Part shown: positions 8,332 through 15,631 of the stretch, in pieces | Position numbering within the stretch: position 1 is the first letter of the stretch | Layout of the letters: every line of letters begins with the position of its first letter | NCBI GenBank assembly: GCA_023151115.1 | Contig: JAKLJP010000025.1 | Span: forward strand, 1-64,000 | From: Anaerolineae bacterium | Lineage (GTDB): Bacteria > Chloroflexota > Anaerolineae > 4572-78 > J111 | Direction: 5' to 3' | DNA: 64,000 nt | Made by a program: the position numbers and the translations under genes | Notes under the pieces: model-generated | Told to the model about the DNA's origin: nothing | The model's input: the letters and a program-made list of their open reading frames with translations, nothing else | The model's database searches: none

Positions 8332-8781
8332 GTGGAACGAACGCTGATTATTATTAAACCCGATGGGGTTGAGCGCAATTTGATTGGCCCCATTATTACC
8401 CGCTTTGAGCAGCGCGGCTTAAAAATTGTGGGCATGAAAATGCTGCAAGTCTCCGATAAACTGGCTCGCCAACACTATGCTGTGCATGAAGGCAAATCTT
8501 TTTTTGAACCGTTGATTGAGTACATCACCTCGGCGCCGGTGGTGGTGATGGCCCTGGAAGGGCCGCAAGCCGTTCAGGCCGCCCGCAATACCATTGGCGC
8601 AACAAAGCCGGTCGAGGCTGCCGCCGGCTCGATTCGGGGGGATTTTGGCATGATGGTGGGCCGCAATCTGGTTCACGGCTCAGACAGCCCGGAAAATGGT
8701 GCGGCTGAAATTGCCCTGTGGTTTGACGAGTCGGAGCTGGTGAGCTATGAACGGGTGGTAGATCGCTGGATTTTAGAATAA
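8332..8781 (+). CDS. ndk: nucleoside diphosphate kinase
   Basis: 149 residues if it starts at the GTG at 8332, which lies 6 bases after AGGAG (8321-8325). The ATG at 8326 touches the ribosome-binding site and is less likely. The enzyme transfers the gamma phosphate from ATP to nucleoside diphosphates through a phospho-His. The start MERTLIIIKPDGVERNLIG and the catalytic segment NLVHGSDSPENG with His115 are canonical, as is the C-terminal EIALWF. It is the first gene of an operon with two membrane-anchored small proteins and nnrDE. Confidence 0.97.
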   Translation: MERTLIIIKPDGVERNLIGPIITRFEQRGLKIVGMKMLQVSDKLARQHYAVHEGKSFFEPLIEYITSAPVVVMALEGPQAVQAARNTIGATKPVEAAAGSIRGDFGMMVGRNLVHGSDSPENGAAEIALWFDESELVSYERVVDRWILE

Positions 8782-8793
8782 AGGAGCATGGCC

Positions 8794-9396
8794 ATGGCCA
8801 ATTCAAAAAACGGGGGGGAGATCAACGTTAACGGCCAGAGTGTCAACAACATTCAGGCTGAACAGGTGAATGTGCGTTATAGCCAAACCGGCGACATCAA
8901 AGCCAACACGGTCACGATTTCTCAAGCCGGGGCCACCCACGTGGAAGGCAGCACGGTGGAACTTCGTCAGGCCGGGGCGCAAACGGTGCATGGCTATAAT
9001 GTTAATGTTCGGCAAGGCGGGATGGTCCAAGCCCGCGCCGAAACTTTGAGTCTAACCCAGGGCGGCATCGTTTTTGCCCAAACTAAAGAGGCCACTTTGA
9101 CCGCCACCGGCGTCGGCGCAATTTTGGCCGATGGTAACGTCACCTTAGACCAGAGCAGCGTCAAAGCCGTGCTCACCCGCGGCGAAGTCAACATGGACCA
9201 GAGTGGCAGCGGAATGGTATTGGCCCGGCGCGTCTCGACCGGCGAGAATACCGGCGTCATATTGATGATCGCCGGCCGGGTTGACGGCCCGGTGAACGCA
9301 GTTTTTGGCCCGGCGGCCGGGGCGGCCTTTGGCGCGGTTTTTGCCCTGGCCCTGGCCTTGATCTGGTGGATTAGAGGCCGGCTGACCCAAAAATAG
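8794..9396 (+). CDS. QGG-repeat beta-solenoid-like protein with a C-terminal membrane anchor
   Basis: About 200 residues from the ATG at 8794, 7 bases after AGGAG; an ATG at 8788 is too close to it. The body is a series of short alternating strands with recurring polar turns (VTISQAGATHV, VELRQAGAQTV, VNVRQGGMVQA, LSLTQGGIVFA, VTLDQSSVKAV, VNMDQSGSGMV), about 17-20 residues per turn. This looks like a right-handed beta-helix of the bactofilin/polymer-forming kind, but the family is not certain. A Gly/Ala-rich hydrophobic helix and a basic end (ALALALIWWIRGRLTQK) form a C-terminal membrane anchor with the solenoid outside the bilayer. No signal peptide. It is co-transcribed with ndk and the next small gene. 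Confidence 0.8.
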   Translation: MANSKNGGEINVNGQSVNNIQAEQVNVRYSQTGDIKANTVTISQAGATHVEGSTVELRQAGAQTVHGYNVNVRQGGMVQARAETLSLTQGGIVFAQTKEATLTATGVGAILADGNVTLDQSSVKAVLTRGEVNMDQSGSGMVLARRVSTGENTGVILMIAGRVDGPVNAVFGPAAGAAFGAVFALALALIWWIRGRLTQK

Positions 9397-9411
9397 CCAA
9401 AGGATTTGCTC

Positions 9412-9693
9412 ATGCAAAAAACAATTTTGCGCCTGGTCTGGCCCTATATTTTACGCTACCTGGCTAAACACGGGGCCGTCTATCTGGAGAAACGGCGCGA
9501 GCAGAAACGCCTGCGGAAAGCGGCCCCAGCGGAAGCAGTTGTTGTCCCGCCGGACTCACCCGATGTTGCCGTTGTCGAATATCCGCCGCTGCCTCAAGCC
9601 GCTCCCAGGCCAATCTGGTACGTCCTGGCCGGAGTTTTGCTGGGCAGCGCCATCGGCTTGATGCTGGCTAAACTGCTGTGGGAGAAAAAGTAA
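9412..9693 (+). CDS. small membrane-anchored protein
   Basis: About 93 residues from the ATG at 9412, after AGGA at 9401-9404. An amphipathic N-terminus (ILRLVWPYILRYLAKHGAVYLEKRREQKRLRK) is followed by a Pro/Val-rich linker and a C-terminal transmembrane helix (PIWYVLAGVLLGSAIGLMLAKLL). Its stop TAA shares one base with the ATG of nnrDE. It may work with the neighbouring solenoid protein, since both carry a C-terminal anchor. That partnership is inference. Confidence 0.7.
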   Translation: MQKTILRLVWPYILRYLAKHGAVYLEKRREQKRLRKAAPAEAVVVPPDSPDVAVVEYPPLPQAAPRPIWYVLAGVLLGSAIGLMLAKLLWEKK

Positions 9694-11366
9694 TGTATAT
9701 TGTGACCACCTCTCAAATGCAGGCGGCGGAAAAGGCCGCCGACGCAGCCGGCTTGAGCTATGAGCAACTCATGGAAAACGCCGGTCATGCCATCGCTGAG
9801 GCCATTGCCGGTCAGTTTGATATTACCGGGGTGCGGGTGTTGGTGCTGGTCGGGCCGGGCAATAACGGCGGCGATGGCCTGGTGGCAGCGCGGTATCTGT
9901 CACAGGCCGGGGCGACGGTCACTGTCTACGTGGGCAAGCGCCGGCTTGAAGGTGACAAAAATTGGGCGCTGCTGGATGCCGCCGGGGTAGAAAAGGTGCT
10001 GAGCAGCGACCCCGATGGACCAACCCGGCTGGAGCACTTGCTGCAAGAGTCGGGGGTGATTGTGGATGCGCTGCTGGGCAGCGGCATCTCCCGGCCTATC
10101 AAGGGCGACCTAGCCGAGCTGCTGGATAAGATCAAGGCTGTGGTCAGTAAGCGACGGATGATAACCGATAGGCCCCTGGTGGAGCCGGCTCAGCCGGTGG
10201 TTGACCCGGAATTTGGCCCGGCAATCGTAGCCGTAGATGTACCCTCCGGACTCAACACCGACACCGGCGCGGTTGATCCCCACACCCTGCCCGCCGATTT
10301 GACCGTCACCCTGGCCGCGGTCAAACGAGGCCATATTTTGCTGCCCGGCCCGGAAGTGGTTGGCCAGTTGGTGGTCGGCGATATTGGCCTGGCCGACAGC
10401 TATTATCCCGCAGATGTCATCCTGAAAATGGCAACCCCGGCCATAGTAGCGGCGCTGCTGCCGTCGCGCCCGGTCGGCGCCCACAAAGGCACGTTTGGCA
10501 CGGCCCTGCTGGTGGCCGGGTCGATGAGCTACACCGGCGCGGCCATATTGGCCGGACAGGCGGCCACCCGCAGCGGCGTCGGGCTGGTCACACTGGCCCC
10601 CCCGCAAGCCATCCACCCGATTCTGGCCTCGCGGCTGGCCGAAGCCACTTACATTCCCCTGCCCCATGCCGAGGGAGCCATCGCCCCGGAAGCGGCTCGG
10701 CTTTTGTACTCTAAGCTGGAGGCGATAGACGCGATGCTTATTGGGCCGGGCTTGACCCAGGCCGCGCCGACGGTGGCCTTTTTGAAAGAGCTGCTGTCGG
10801 GTAAAGCCGGAGCGCCGCCACGCTCTTTTGGGTTTCGCCCGTCCGAAAACGATAGTTCGGAAAAAGAGGGCCAACCCCTCCCGCCGCTGGTTCTCGACGC
10901 CGACGCGCTGAACATTCTGGCCGGACATGCCGAATGGTGGCGCATGCTGCCCGCCAATAGCATCCTGACCCCTCATCCCGGCGAGATGGCTCGCTTGATG
11001 GGCAGCACCATCCAGATGGTACAGTCGCGGCGGCTGGAGCTGGCCGGCGAGATGGCCGCCCAATGGGGTCAGGTTGTCCTGCTCAAAGGGGCGCACACCG
11101 TTATTGCCGGCCCCGACGGCCGGGTGATGGTCCTGCCATTTGCTAACCCGGCCTTGGCCAAAGCCGGCTCCGGCGATGTGCTGGCCGGAACCATTGTCGG
11201 CTTGCGAGCGCAGGGGCTTGGCCCGTTTGAGGCAGCAGTTGCCGGAGGTTATCTGCACGGCCTGGCCGGCGAGCTGGCCCGCGAGAGTTTGGGGCTGACC
11301 TCGGTGGTCGCCGGGGATTTGATCGGCTTTTTGCCCATGGCCATTCGGGCCGTGTGCGGGGAATAA
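9693..11366 (+). CDS. nnr: bifunctional NAD(P)H-hydrate epimerase / ADP-dependent NAD(P)H-hydrate dehydratase
   Basis: About 557 residues from the ATG at 9693. The N-terminal YjeF_N epimerase domain shows GPGNNGGDGLVAARYL and DALLGSGISRPIKG. The C-terminal ribokinase-like dehydratase domain shows VLDADALNIL, LTPHPGEMARLMG and the nucleotide loop AKAGSGDVLAGTIVGL. It repairs damaged NADH/NADPH hydrates. Two segments look longer than usual: SKRRMITDRPLVEPAQPV around 10147-10200 and a 25-30 residue insert around 10805-10880 whose DNA contains a TCCGAA...TTCGGA hairpin. The gene ends the ndk operon and a terminator follows. Confidence 0.95.
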   Translation: MYIVTTSQMQAAEKAADAAGLSYEQLMENAGHAIAEAIAGQFDITGVRVLVLVGPGNNGGDGLVAARYLSQAGATVTVYVGKRRLEGDKNWALLDAAGVEKVLSSDPDGPTRLEHLLQESGVIVDALLGSGISRPIKGDLAELLDKIKAVVSKRRMITDRPLVEPAQPVVDPEFGPAIVAVDVPSGLNTDTGAVDPHTLPADLTVTLAAVKRGHILLPGPEVVGQLVVGDIGLADSYYPADVILKMATPAIVAALLPSRPVGAHKGTFGTALLVAGSMSYTGAAILAGQAATRSGVGLVTLAPPQAIHPILASRLAEATYIPLPHAEGAIAPEAARLLYSKLEAIDAMLIGPGLTQAAPTVAFLKELLSGKAGAPPRSFGFRPSENDSSEKEGQPLPPLVLDADALNILAGHAEWWRMLPANSILTPHPGEMARLMGSTIQMVQSRRLELAGEMAAQWGQVVLLKGAHTVIAGPDGRVMVLPFANPALAKAGSGDVLAGTIVGLRAQGLGPFEAAVAGGYLHGLAGELARESLGLTSVVAGDLIGFLPMAIRAVCGE

Positions 11367-11380
11367 GTTAACGATAAAGG

Positions 11381-11411
11381 AAAAGAGCGCCCCGGAGGTG
11401 GGCGCTCTTTT
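11381..11411 (+). terminator. intrinsic terminator after nnr
   Basis: AAAAGAGCGCCC pairs with GGGCGCTCTTTT. The perfect 12-bp stem lies 14 bases after the nnr stop and ends in a T-run. Confidence 0.85.
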
Positions 11412-11510
11412 CGGCGATGATTGGAAACAAACTAAAGACTGTAGGGATTGTTTGTAGTATAACAACAGATTGTTATGGAACTGTTAAGGCTTCTTTAAAC
11501 CTCTGTTAAG

Positions 11511-11611
11511 ATTTTAAGGCCAATACATTTCAAATAAGGCCGTAGCATAGGGCCTTGTGCCCGCCCACAAGGGGCTGAACTACGTTATTTGAAAAGTATT
11601 GGTTTTAAGGC
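11511..11611. mobile_element. MITE-like hairpin flanked by a 9-base direct repeat
   Basis: The inner element (about 11520-11602) begins CCAATACATTTCAAATAA (from 11519) and ends TTATTTGAAAAGTATTGG, an 18-base terminal inverted repeat with one mismatch. Inside are a second pair CGTAG/CTACG and a third stem CCTTGTG/CACAAGG, so the whole folds as one long hairpin. TTTTAAGGC occurs on both sides (11511-11519 and 11603-11611), as expected of a target-site duplication. It has no coding capacity and no transposase is nearby. Confidence 0.55.
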
Positions 11612-11648
11612 GTATTTCAAAAGAGGTAACGATTAGATTACAGAAATT

Positions 11649-11674
11649 GAAGGCCAAAGCAAGCTTTGGCCTTC
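11649..11674. other. perfect 12-bp stem-loop
   Basis: GAAGGCCAAAGC pairs with GCTTTGGCCTTC around AA. No T-run follows. It lies between the MITE-like element and the bidirectional terminator. Confidence 0.4.
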
Positions 11675-11686
11675 AGTTCAGCAAAT

Positions 11687-11719
11687 AAAAAGGCGAGGAC
11701 TTTCATCCTCGCCTTTTTT
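11687..11719 (-). terminator. terminator of the YtxH-like gene
   Basis: AAAAAGGCGAGGA pairs with TCCTCGCCTTTTT. A-runs and T-runs on both sides let it work in either direction. It lies just past the minus-strand stop at 11740. Confidence 0.8.
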
Positions 11720-11739
11720 GTTAGAAATCTGTGACCGGT

Positions 11740-12114
11740 TTAGGCTTCGGCCGCATTGTCTTTGGCACGATTGAGCGCCTGGGAGACCGATTCTTTGCCC
11801 CGGCTGATGGCCTCGGCTGCGGTCTGCTTGCTTTTTTCCAGGGTTTCTTTACCCTTCTCTTGCAGGCTGGCCACCTGGCTTTGCAAGTGAGTGACCTGCT
11901 CTTGCAGCGAAGCCAGTTGGGTTTGCGCTCGCTGGCGCGCTTCCATGACCCCTTCTTCGGCCCGGTCCTTAAACTCCAGGCTTTTGTCGCGGAGTTGGGC
12001 GCGAGTTTCCTCGCCCGACTGTGGGGCCATCAGCAGGGCCAACGCTGCCCCCACCAGGCCGCCGATCACCAAACCGGCAAAAAATTCAACGCCGCCGCTA
12101 TTTTGCTCTGACAT
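11740..12114 (-). CDS. YtxH-like membrane-anchored coiled-coil protein
   Basis: About 125 residues if it starts MSEQNSGG at 12114, where AAAGGAG sits 9 bases upstream. A Gly-rich hydrophobic segment (FFAGLVIGGLVGAALALLMAP) is followed by the sequence QSGEETR, as in YtxH/YhcO-type stress proteins. A long charged amphipathic helix (QTQLASLQEQVTHLQSQVASLQEK) comes next. It lies downstream of the two-helix membrane gene at 12155 and may share its transcript. Known family members are small envelope proteins of unknown mechanism. Confidence 0.8.
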   Translation of the reverse strand: MSEQNSGGVEFFAGLVIGGLVGAALALLMAPQSGEETRAQLRDKSLEFKDRAEEGVMEARQRAQTQLASLQEQVTHLQSQVASLQEKGKETLEKSKQTAAEAISRGKESVSQALNRAKDNAAEA

Positions 12115-12154
12115 AATTGTAGCTCCTTTCGACCTCTGTAAATAAATAAAAATG

Positions 12155-12622
12155 TTAGCTGCGCCGGAACAGGCTGCGCACAATCGCTTGTACGCCGGCT
12201 ACGGCGCTAACGGTAGTAATCACGGGTTTGACTGCTTGCTCGCTCAGAAAGACGGTAGTGCCCTGGGCAGTTTGTACCGTTGATTGCAGTTGGCTCAAAA
12301 CCGGTCTGATTTCCCGGTTCAGCAATTGGATCAGATCGTTAATTTTGAGGACCAGATAGACGGTGATGACTACCAGCGCAATTAACAACAAAATAATAAG
12401 AAACGCGCCCAACCCCAAAAAGATAATAAAAATATCACGCAGGACTGCCGCGGCGGGAGGGTTGGTAAACAACCACCAGCCCAATAATCCAAACAGAATT
12501 ATTATAACAACGGCAACGATGATACCAAAAACGAGAGGTCGTTTATCAATCGGCTCCGGCGACAGCTCCGGCCGGGAATTACTTGCTGCGACGTAATATG
12601 AGTCATTGATTTCTTGGGGCAT
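12155..12622 (-). CDS. two-helix membrane protein of unknown function
   Basis: About 155 residues from the ATG at 12622 (MPQEIND); a TTG at 12637 is a possible alternative. Two long hydrophobic helices (VFGIIVAVVIIILFGLLGWWLF and IFIIFLGLGAFLIILLLIALVVITVYL) are followed by an amphipathic helix (INDLIQLLNREIRPVLSQLQSTV), a layout like DUF948-type proteins. The tail ends SLFRRS. It precedes the YtxH-like gene by about 40 bases, so both may act at the membrane. Function not known. Confidence 0.7.
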   Translation of the reverse strand: MPQEINDSYYVAASNSRPELSPEPIDKRPLVFGIIVAVVIIILFGLLGWWLFTNPPAAAVLRDIFIIFLGLGAFLIILLLIALVVITVYLVLKINDLIQLLNREIRPVLSQLQSTVQTAQGTTVFLSEQAVKPVITTVSAVAGVQAIVRSLFRRS

Positions 12623-12729
12623 GCCAACTCTGCTCAAATATTAAGAGATTAGGCTGTCATTCTAGCATGGTATCACATTCTGAGAAAATTGTCATTAGCC
12701 GGATGAATGATTTTGAGCTTAAGCAACTA

Positions 12730-12851
12730 CTCACCTTTCATGTCATTTCGAGGCTGAAAGCCGAGAAATCTCTAAGATCGTTGTCTACAAACCACGGATT
12801 AGAAGATTTCTCGCTCCTAACGTCGCTCGAAATGATAAGACCGGGTAGTTA
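12730..12851. repeat. dispersed repeat family B, copy 1
   Basis: About 110 bases match the copy at 60258-60380, with shared text such as AACCACGGA, TAGAAGATTTCTCGCTCC and TAACGTCGCTCGAAATGA. The copies differ by an exact inversion of the segment between ATTTC and GAAAT (here ATTTC-GAGGCTGAAAGCCGA-GAAAT). The outer ends ATGTCATTTCGAG and CTCGAAATGA pair, so the element can fold on itself. It fills the space between two minus-strand transcription units. Confidence 0.75.
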
Positions 12852-12865
12852 GGAACCAAGAGCAT

Positions 12866-13114
12866 TTAAACCTTAAGCCACTGCATTACAAACAGACAGG
12901 CCCAACTCATCACAGTAGCTTCGACGATGTGCAGTGGGCCAATCAAAAAAACATTCAAGCCCAGCAAATTGCCGATAGCCTGTCCAAGCCCAAAACCGAT
13001 GATCCCGGTCAGGAAATAGATGACGAGTTCACGGATATTTTTGCCCCGCCACAAGTGGAAAAGTGCGCCATACGCGCCGCCCAGCAACAATGAGAGCAAT
13101 AAATAAGGCGCCAT
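12866..13114 (-). CDS. small integral membrane protein next to mnmA
   Basis: 82 residues, almost entirely hydrophobic: MAPYLLLSLLLGGAYGALFHLW, a short basic loop RGKNIRE, then VIYFLTGIIGFGLGQAIGNLLG and an ending helix. Three membrane helices are likely. It starts 6 bases after the mnmA stop, so it is the last gene of that operon. Not recognised. Confidence 0.65.
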   Translation of the reverse strand: MAPYLLLSLLLGGAYGALFHLWRGKNIRELVIYFLTGIIGFGLGQAIGNLLGLNVFLIGPLHIVEATVMSWACLFVMQWLKV

Positions 13115-13120
13115 AACCCA

Positions 13121-14212
13121 TCAAACCGATTCGGGCTTCTCGATGATCCCGCCGCCGAGGATTTGCTCACCCTGAATGAAAACGACAGACTGCCCCGGCG
13201 TAATGTCACGCAGCGGCGCGGCAAAAGTCAGCCGGGCGCGGGCGTCCAGCATGGGGGTCAGCGTCGCCTCGACTTCCTTGGCCTTGTAACGGATTTTGGC
13301 AGTCACGTCAATCGGCCCGGCGGGTGGCTGGCCGCTGATGTAACTGACCTGGCGGGCGGTCAACTGACTCTGGCCTAGTTCGTCCAGCGGGCCAATCACC
13401 AGGCTGTTGCTGGCCTGATCGAGACGCAGCACATACAGTGGTTCGGGTGCGGCGATGCCGAGGCCCTTACGCTGGCCGATGGTGTAAAAGGCCAACCCTT
13501 GATGCTGGCCCAAAACCTTGCCATCACTGGTCACAATCGGGCCGGGCTGGACCACTTGAGGGGCGCGGCGCTGCAAAAAGGCGCGGTAATCGCCCTGGCC
13601 CAAAAAGCACAAATCCTGGCTGTCGGGCCGGTTGAAAACGGGCAGCTTCTTGGCTTCAGCGATTTGGCGAATTTCGGCCTTGGTGTGGCGACCCAGCGGA
13701 AAGATGACCCGCGCCAGGCGTTCCTGGGTCAGAGTATACAAAATGTAGCTCTGGTCTTTGGCCGGGTCAATCCCCTTGAGCAGTTGAAACGCGCCCCCGT
13801 CGCCTGGCTGCACCCAGGCGTAATGACCGGTGGCCAGGTAATCGCCGCCCAGGCTGAGAGCTTCTTTGAGCAGCTTATCAAAGCGAATATCCCGATTGCA
13901 GACCACACAGGGGTTAGGCGTGACGCCCTGGGCGTAACCTTCGATAAAAAAGTCAACCACCGTCTGCTTGAAGGTTTCTTTGTAATCGCGGACGTAAAAG
14001 GGAATACTGAGTTGGTCGGCCACCCGGCGGGCATCGGCCACGGCATCAGGCGTGCAGCAGCGATTGGCCGCGCCGCCCGGCTCGGCCCACAGCCGCAGCA
14101 TCAGGCCGATGACCTCGTAGCCCTGCTCCACCAGCAGCGCCGCCGCCACCGAACTATCCACGCCGCCGCTCATAGCGACGACGACTCGTTTGGGATTACC
14201 GTTTGTGGTCAT
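13121..14212 (-). CDS. mnmA: tRNA-specific 2-thiouridylase MnmA
   Basis: 363 residues. The ATP-pyrophosphatase P-loop is AMSGGVDSSVAA (13-24). The catalytic cysteine is in NPCVVCNRDIRF (Cys105), and the second active-site cysteine is in SQDLCFLGQGDYRAF. The C-terminal beta-barrel is present (GLAFYTIGQRKGLGIA). The enzyme puts sulfur at position 2 of the wobble uridine of tRNA Lys/Glu/Gln. The cysteine desulfurase gene just upstream is a likely sulfur donor. Confidence 0.96.
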   Translation of the reverse strand: MTTNGNPKRVVVAMSGGVDSSVAAALLVEQGYEVIGLMLRLWAEPGGAANRCCTPDAVADARRVADQLSIPFYVRDYKETFKQTVVDFFIEGYAQGVTPNPCVVCNRDIRFDKLLKEALSLGGDYLATGHYAWVQPGDGGAFQLLKGIDPAKDQSYILYTLTQERLARVIFPLGRHTKAEIRQIAEAKKLPVFNRPDSQDLCFLGQGDYRAFLQRRAPQVVQPGPIVTSDGKVLGQHQGLAFYTIGQRKGLGIAAPEPLYVLRLDQASNSLVIGPLDELGQSQLTARQVSYISGQPPAGPIDVTAKIRYKAKEVEATLTPMLDARARLTFAAPLRDITPGQSVVFIQGEQILGGGIIEKPESV

Positions 14213-14225
14213 AAGCTCTCAAAAC

Positions 14226-14262
14226 GACCGGGGACCGGAGAGGATAAAAACCCGGTCTCCCA
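14226..14262. repeat. iterated-word repeat (GACCGGGGACCGGAGA type)
   Basis: GACCGGGGACCGGAGA is followed by CCCGGTCTCC, giving a partial hairpin. Related words recur at 34697-34725 and 41181-41243. It lies between the desulfurase terminator and mnmA. Confidence 0.45.
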
Positions 14263-14276
14263 TCTCTGGTCATAAC

Positions 14277-14304
14277 TAAAAGACGGGCCTGTGCCAGCCC
14301 GTCT
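14277..14304 (-). terminator. terminator between cysteine desulfurase and mnmA
   Basis: AGACGGGC pairs with GCCCGTCT. Read on the minus strand, the stem is followed by TTTTAG. It separates the two genes, so mnmA may need its own promoter or read-through. Confidence 0.7.
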
Positions 14305-14335
14305 CGATAATTGTACCATAAATAAGGTGGCCTGG

Positions 14336-15520
14336 CTAAAACGCCGGCTCGTAGGCCGGATTGAGCTGGCGCACTTTCTCGATGACGCCGGGCAGGATGT
14401 TCAGGACGGTCTCAACATCGGCTTCGGTGGTTTGCCGGCCTACGGTCAGACGCAGCGCGCTCAGGGCAAGGTCATGCGGGATGCCCATAGCGGTGAGCAC
14501 GTGGCTTGGTTCGGGCATGCCGGTGGTGCAAGCGCTGCCGCTGGCAGCTTCGATGCCGGCCATGTCCAGGTGCATCAAAATAGCATCGGCTTCACAGCCG
14601 GCAAAGACAAAACTGGCGTGATTCGGTAGTCGCCGAACCGGATGGCCGGTCAGTTGACTTTCAGGAATCATTTGCAAAATACTGCTGATCAGCCGGTCGC
14701 GCAGCGCTCCTTGCCGTTCGTTTTCCGTCGAGCGATGCTCCTGGACCAGCTCCAGCGCTTTGGCAATACCGACGATGTAAGGCACATTTTCGGTGCCGGG
14801 CCGCCGGTTATTTTCGTGGCTACCGCCGGTAAACGGCGACAGCAGCGGCGTATTCTTCCGCACGTACAGAATCCCGATGCCTTTGGGCGCATAAATTTTA
14901 TGCCCCGAAATTGCCAACAAATCAACGTTCAACGAGTCAACGTTCAACGACTCGTAGGCGGCGGCTTGCACCGCGTCGGTGTGGAAGGTAATGCCGCGCT
15001 CGCGGGCCAGCGCCCCGATTTCGGCAATCGGCTGGATAGAGCCGACCTCGTTGTTGGCGTACATGACGCTGATCAGTACCGTATCGGGCCGGATGGCGGC
15101 GGCGATGTCGGCGGGGTTGACCACACCATAGCGGTCTACCGGCACAACGGTTTGCTCAAAGCCGAATTTGTCGCACAACTGGTTAAAGGTGTGGTCTACG
15201 GCGTGATGTTCAACCGGCGTGGTAATCAGGTGATGGCCTTTGCCGGCCTGTCGCTGCGCCCAGGCCACCCCACGAATGGCGATGTTGTCGCTCTCACTGC
15301 CGCAGGCGGTAAAGACAATTTCTTTGGCTGAGCAGCTCAAAATATCGGCTACTTTATGGCGCGCCTCGTCAATGGCGCGGGCGCTGGCGCGGGCCTGTTT
15401 GTGCAAGCCGGAGGCATTGCCATAAATCTGGGTAAAATAAGGCAGCATCGCCTCGACCACCCGCGGATCGGTGGGAGTCGAGGCGGCGTGATCCAGATAG
15501 ATTTCTCTCTTTTCAGTCAT
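14336..15520 (-). CDS. cysteine desulfurase (IscS/NifS class)
   Basis: 394 residues. A PLP-dependent aminotransferase-fold enzyme that takes sulfur from L-cysteine as a persulfide. It starts with IYLDHAASTPTDPRVVEAM. The PLP lysine is in SGHKIYAPKGIG, and the mobile catalytic cysteine is in SGSACTTGMPEPSHVL. Full length. Its position upstream of mnmA suggests it supplies sulfur for tRNA thiolation; it could also serve Fe-S assembly. No iscU-like scaffold is nearby. Confidence 0.95.
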   Translation of the reverse strand: MTEKREIYLDHAASTPTDPRVVEAMLPYFTQIYGNASGLHKQARASARAIDEARHKVADILSCSAKEIVFTACGSESDNIAIRGVAWAQRQAGKGHHLITTPVEHHAVDHTFNQLCDKFGFEQTVVPVDRYGVVNPADIAAAIRPDTVLISVMYANNEVGSIQPIAEIGALARERGITFHTDAVQAAAYESLNVDSLNVDLLAISGHKIYAPKGIGILYVRKNTPLLSPFTGGSHENNRRPGTENVPYIVGIAKALELVQEHRSTENERQGALRDRLISSILQMIPESQLTGHPVRRLPNHASFVFAGCEADAILMHLDMAGIEAASGSACTTGMPEPSHVLTAMGIPHDLALSALRLTVGRQTTEADVETVLNILPGVIEKVRQLNPAYEPAF

Positions 15521-15631
15521 CGGTCAATCCATTCTTATGTTTTGCTTTTGGAAGTGTAGCATAGGGCAAGGAGGGCGTCAAGCTTCTCAAAATTACGGGT
15601 GCGTTAGGATTTAATACATTGTAAATTAAAA

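Noticed and set aside
10110..11465. Antisense open frame of about 450 codons over nnr
   Set aside because: No domain, no ribosome site and the sense gene has clear catalytic motifs.
12667..12852. Plus-strand 61-codon frame across repeat family B, with a similar frame near 60300
   Set aside because: The similarity between the two peptides comes from the DNA repeat. There is no ribosome site and the start lies in a spacer.
13499..14275. Plus-strand open frame of about 258 codons opposite mnmA
   Set aside because: MnmA is unambiguous on the other strand and the antisense product has no recognisable motif.
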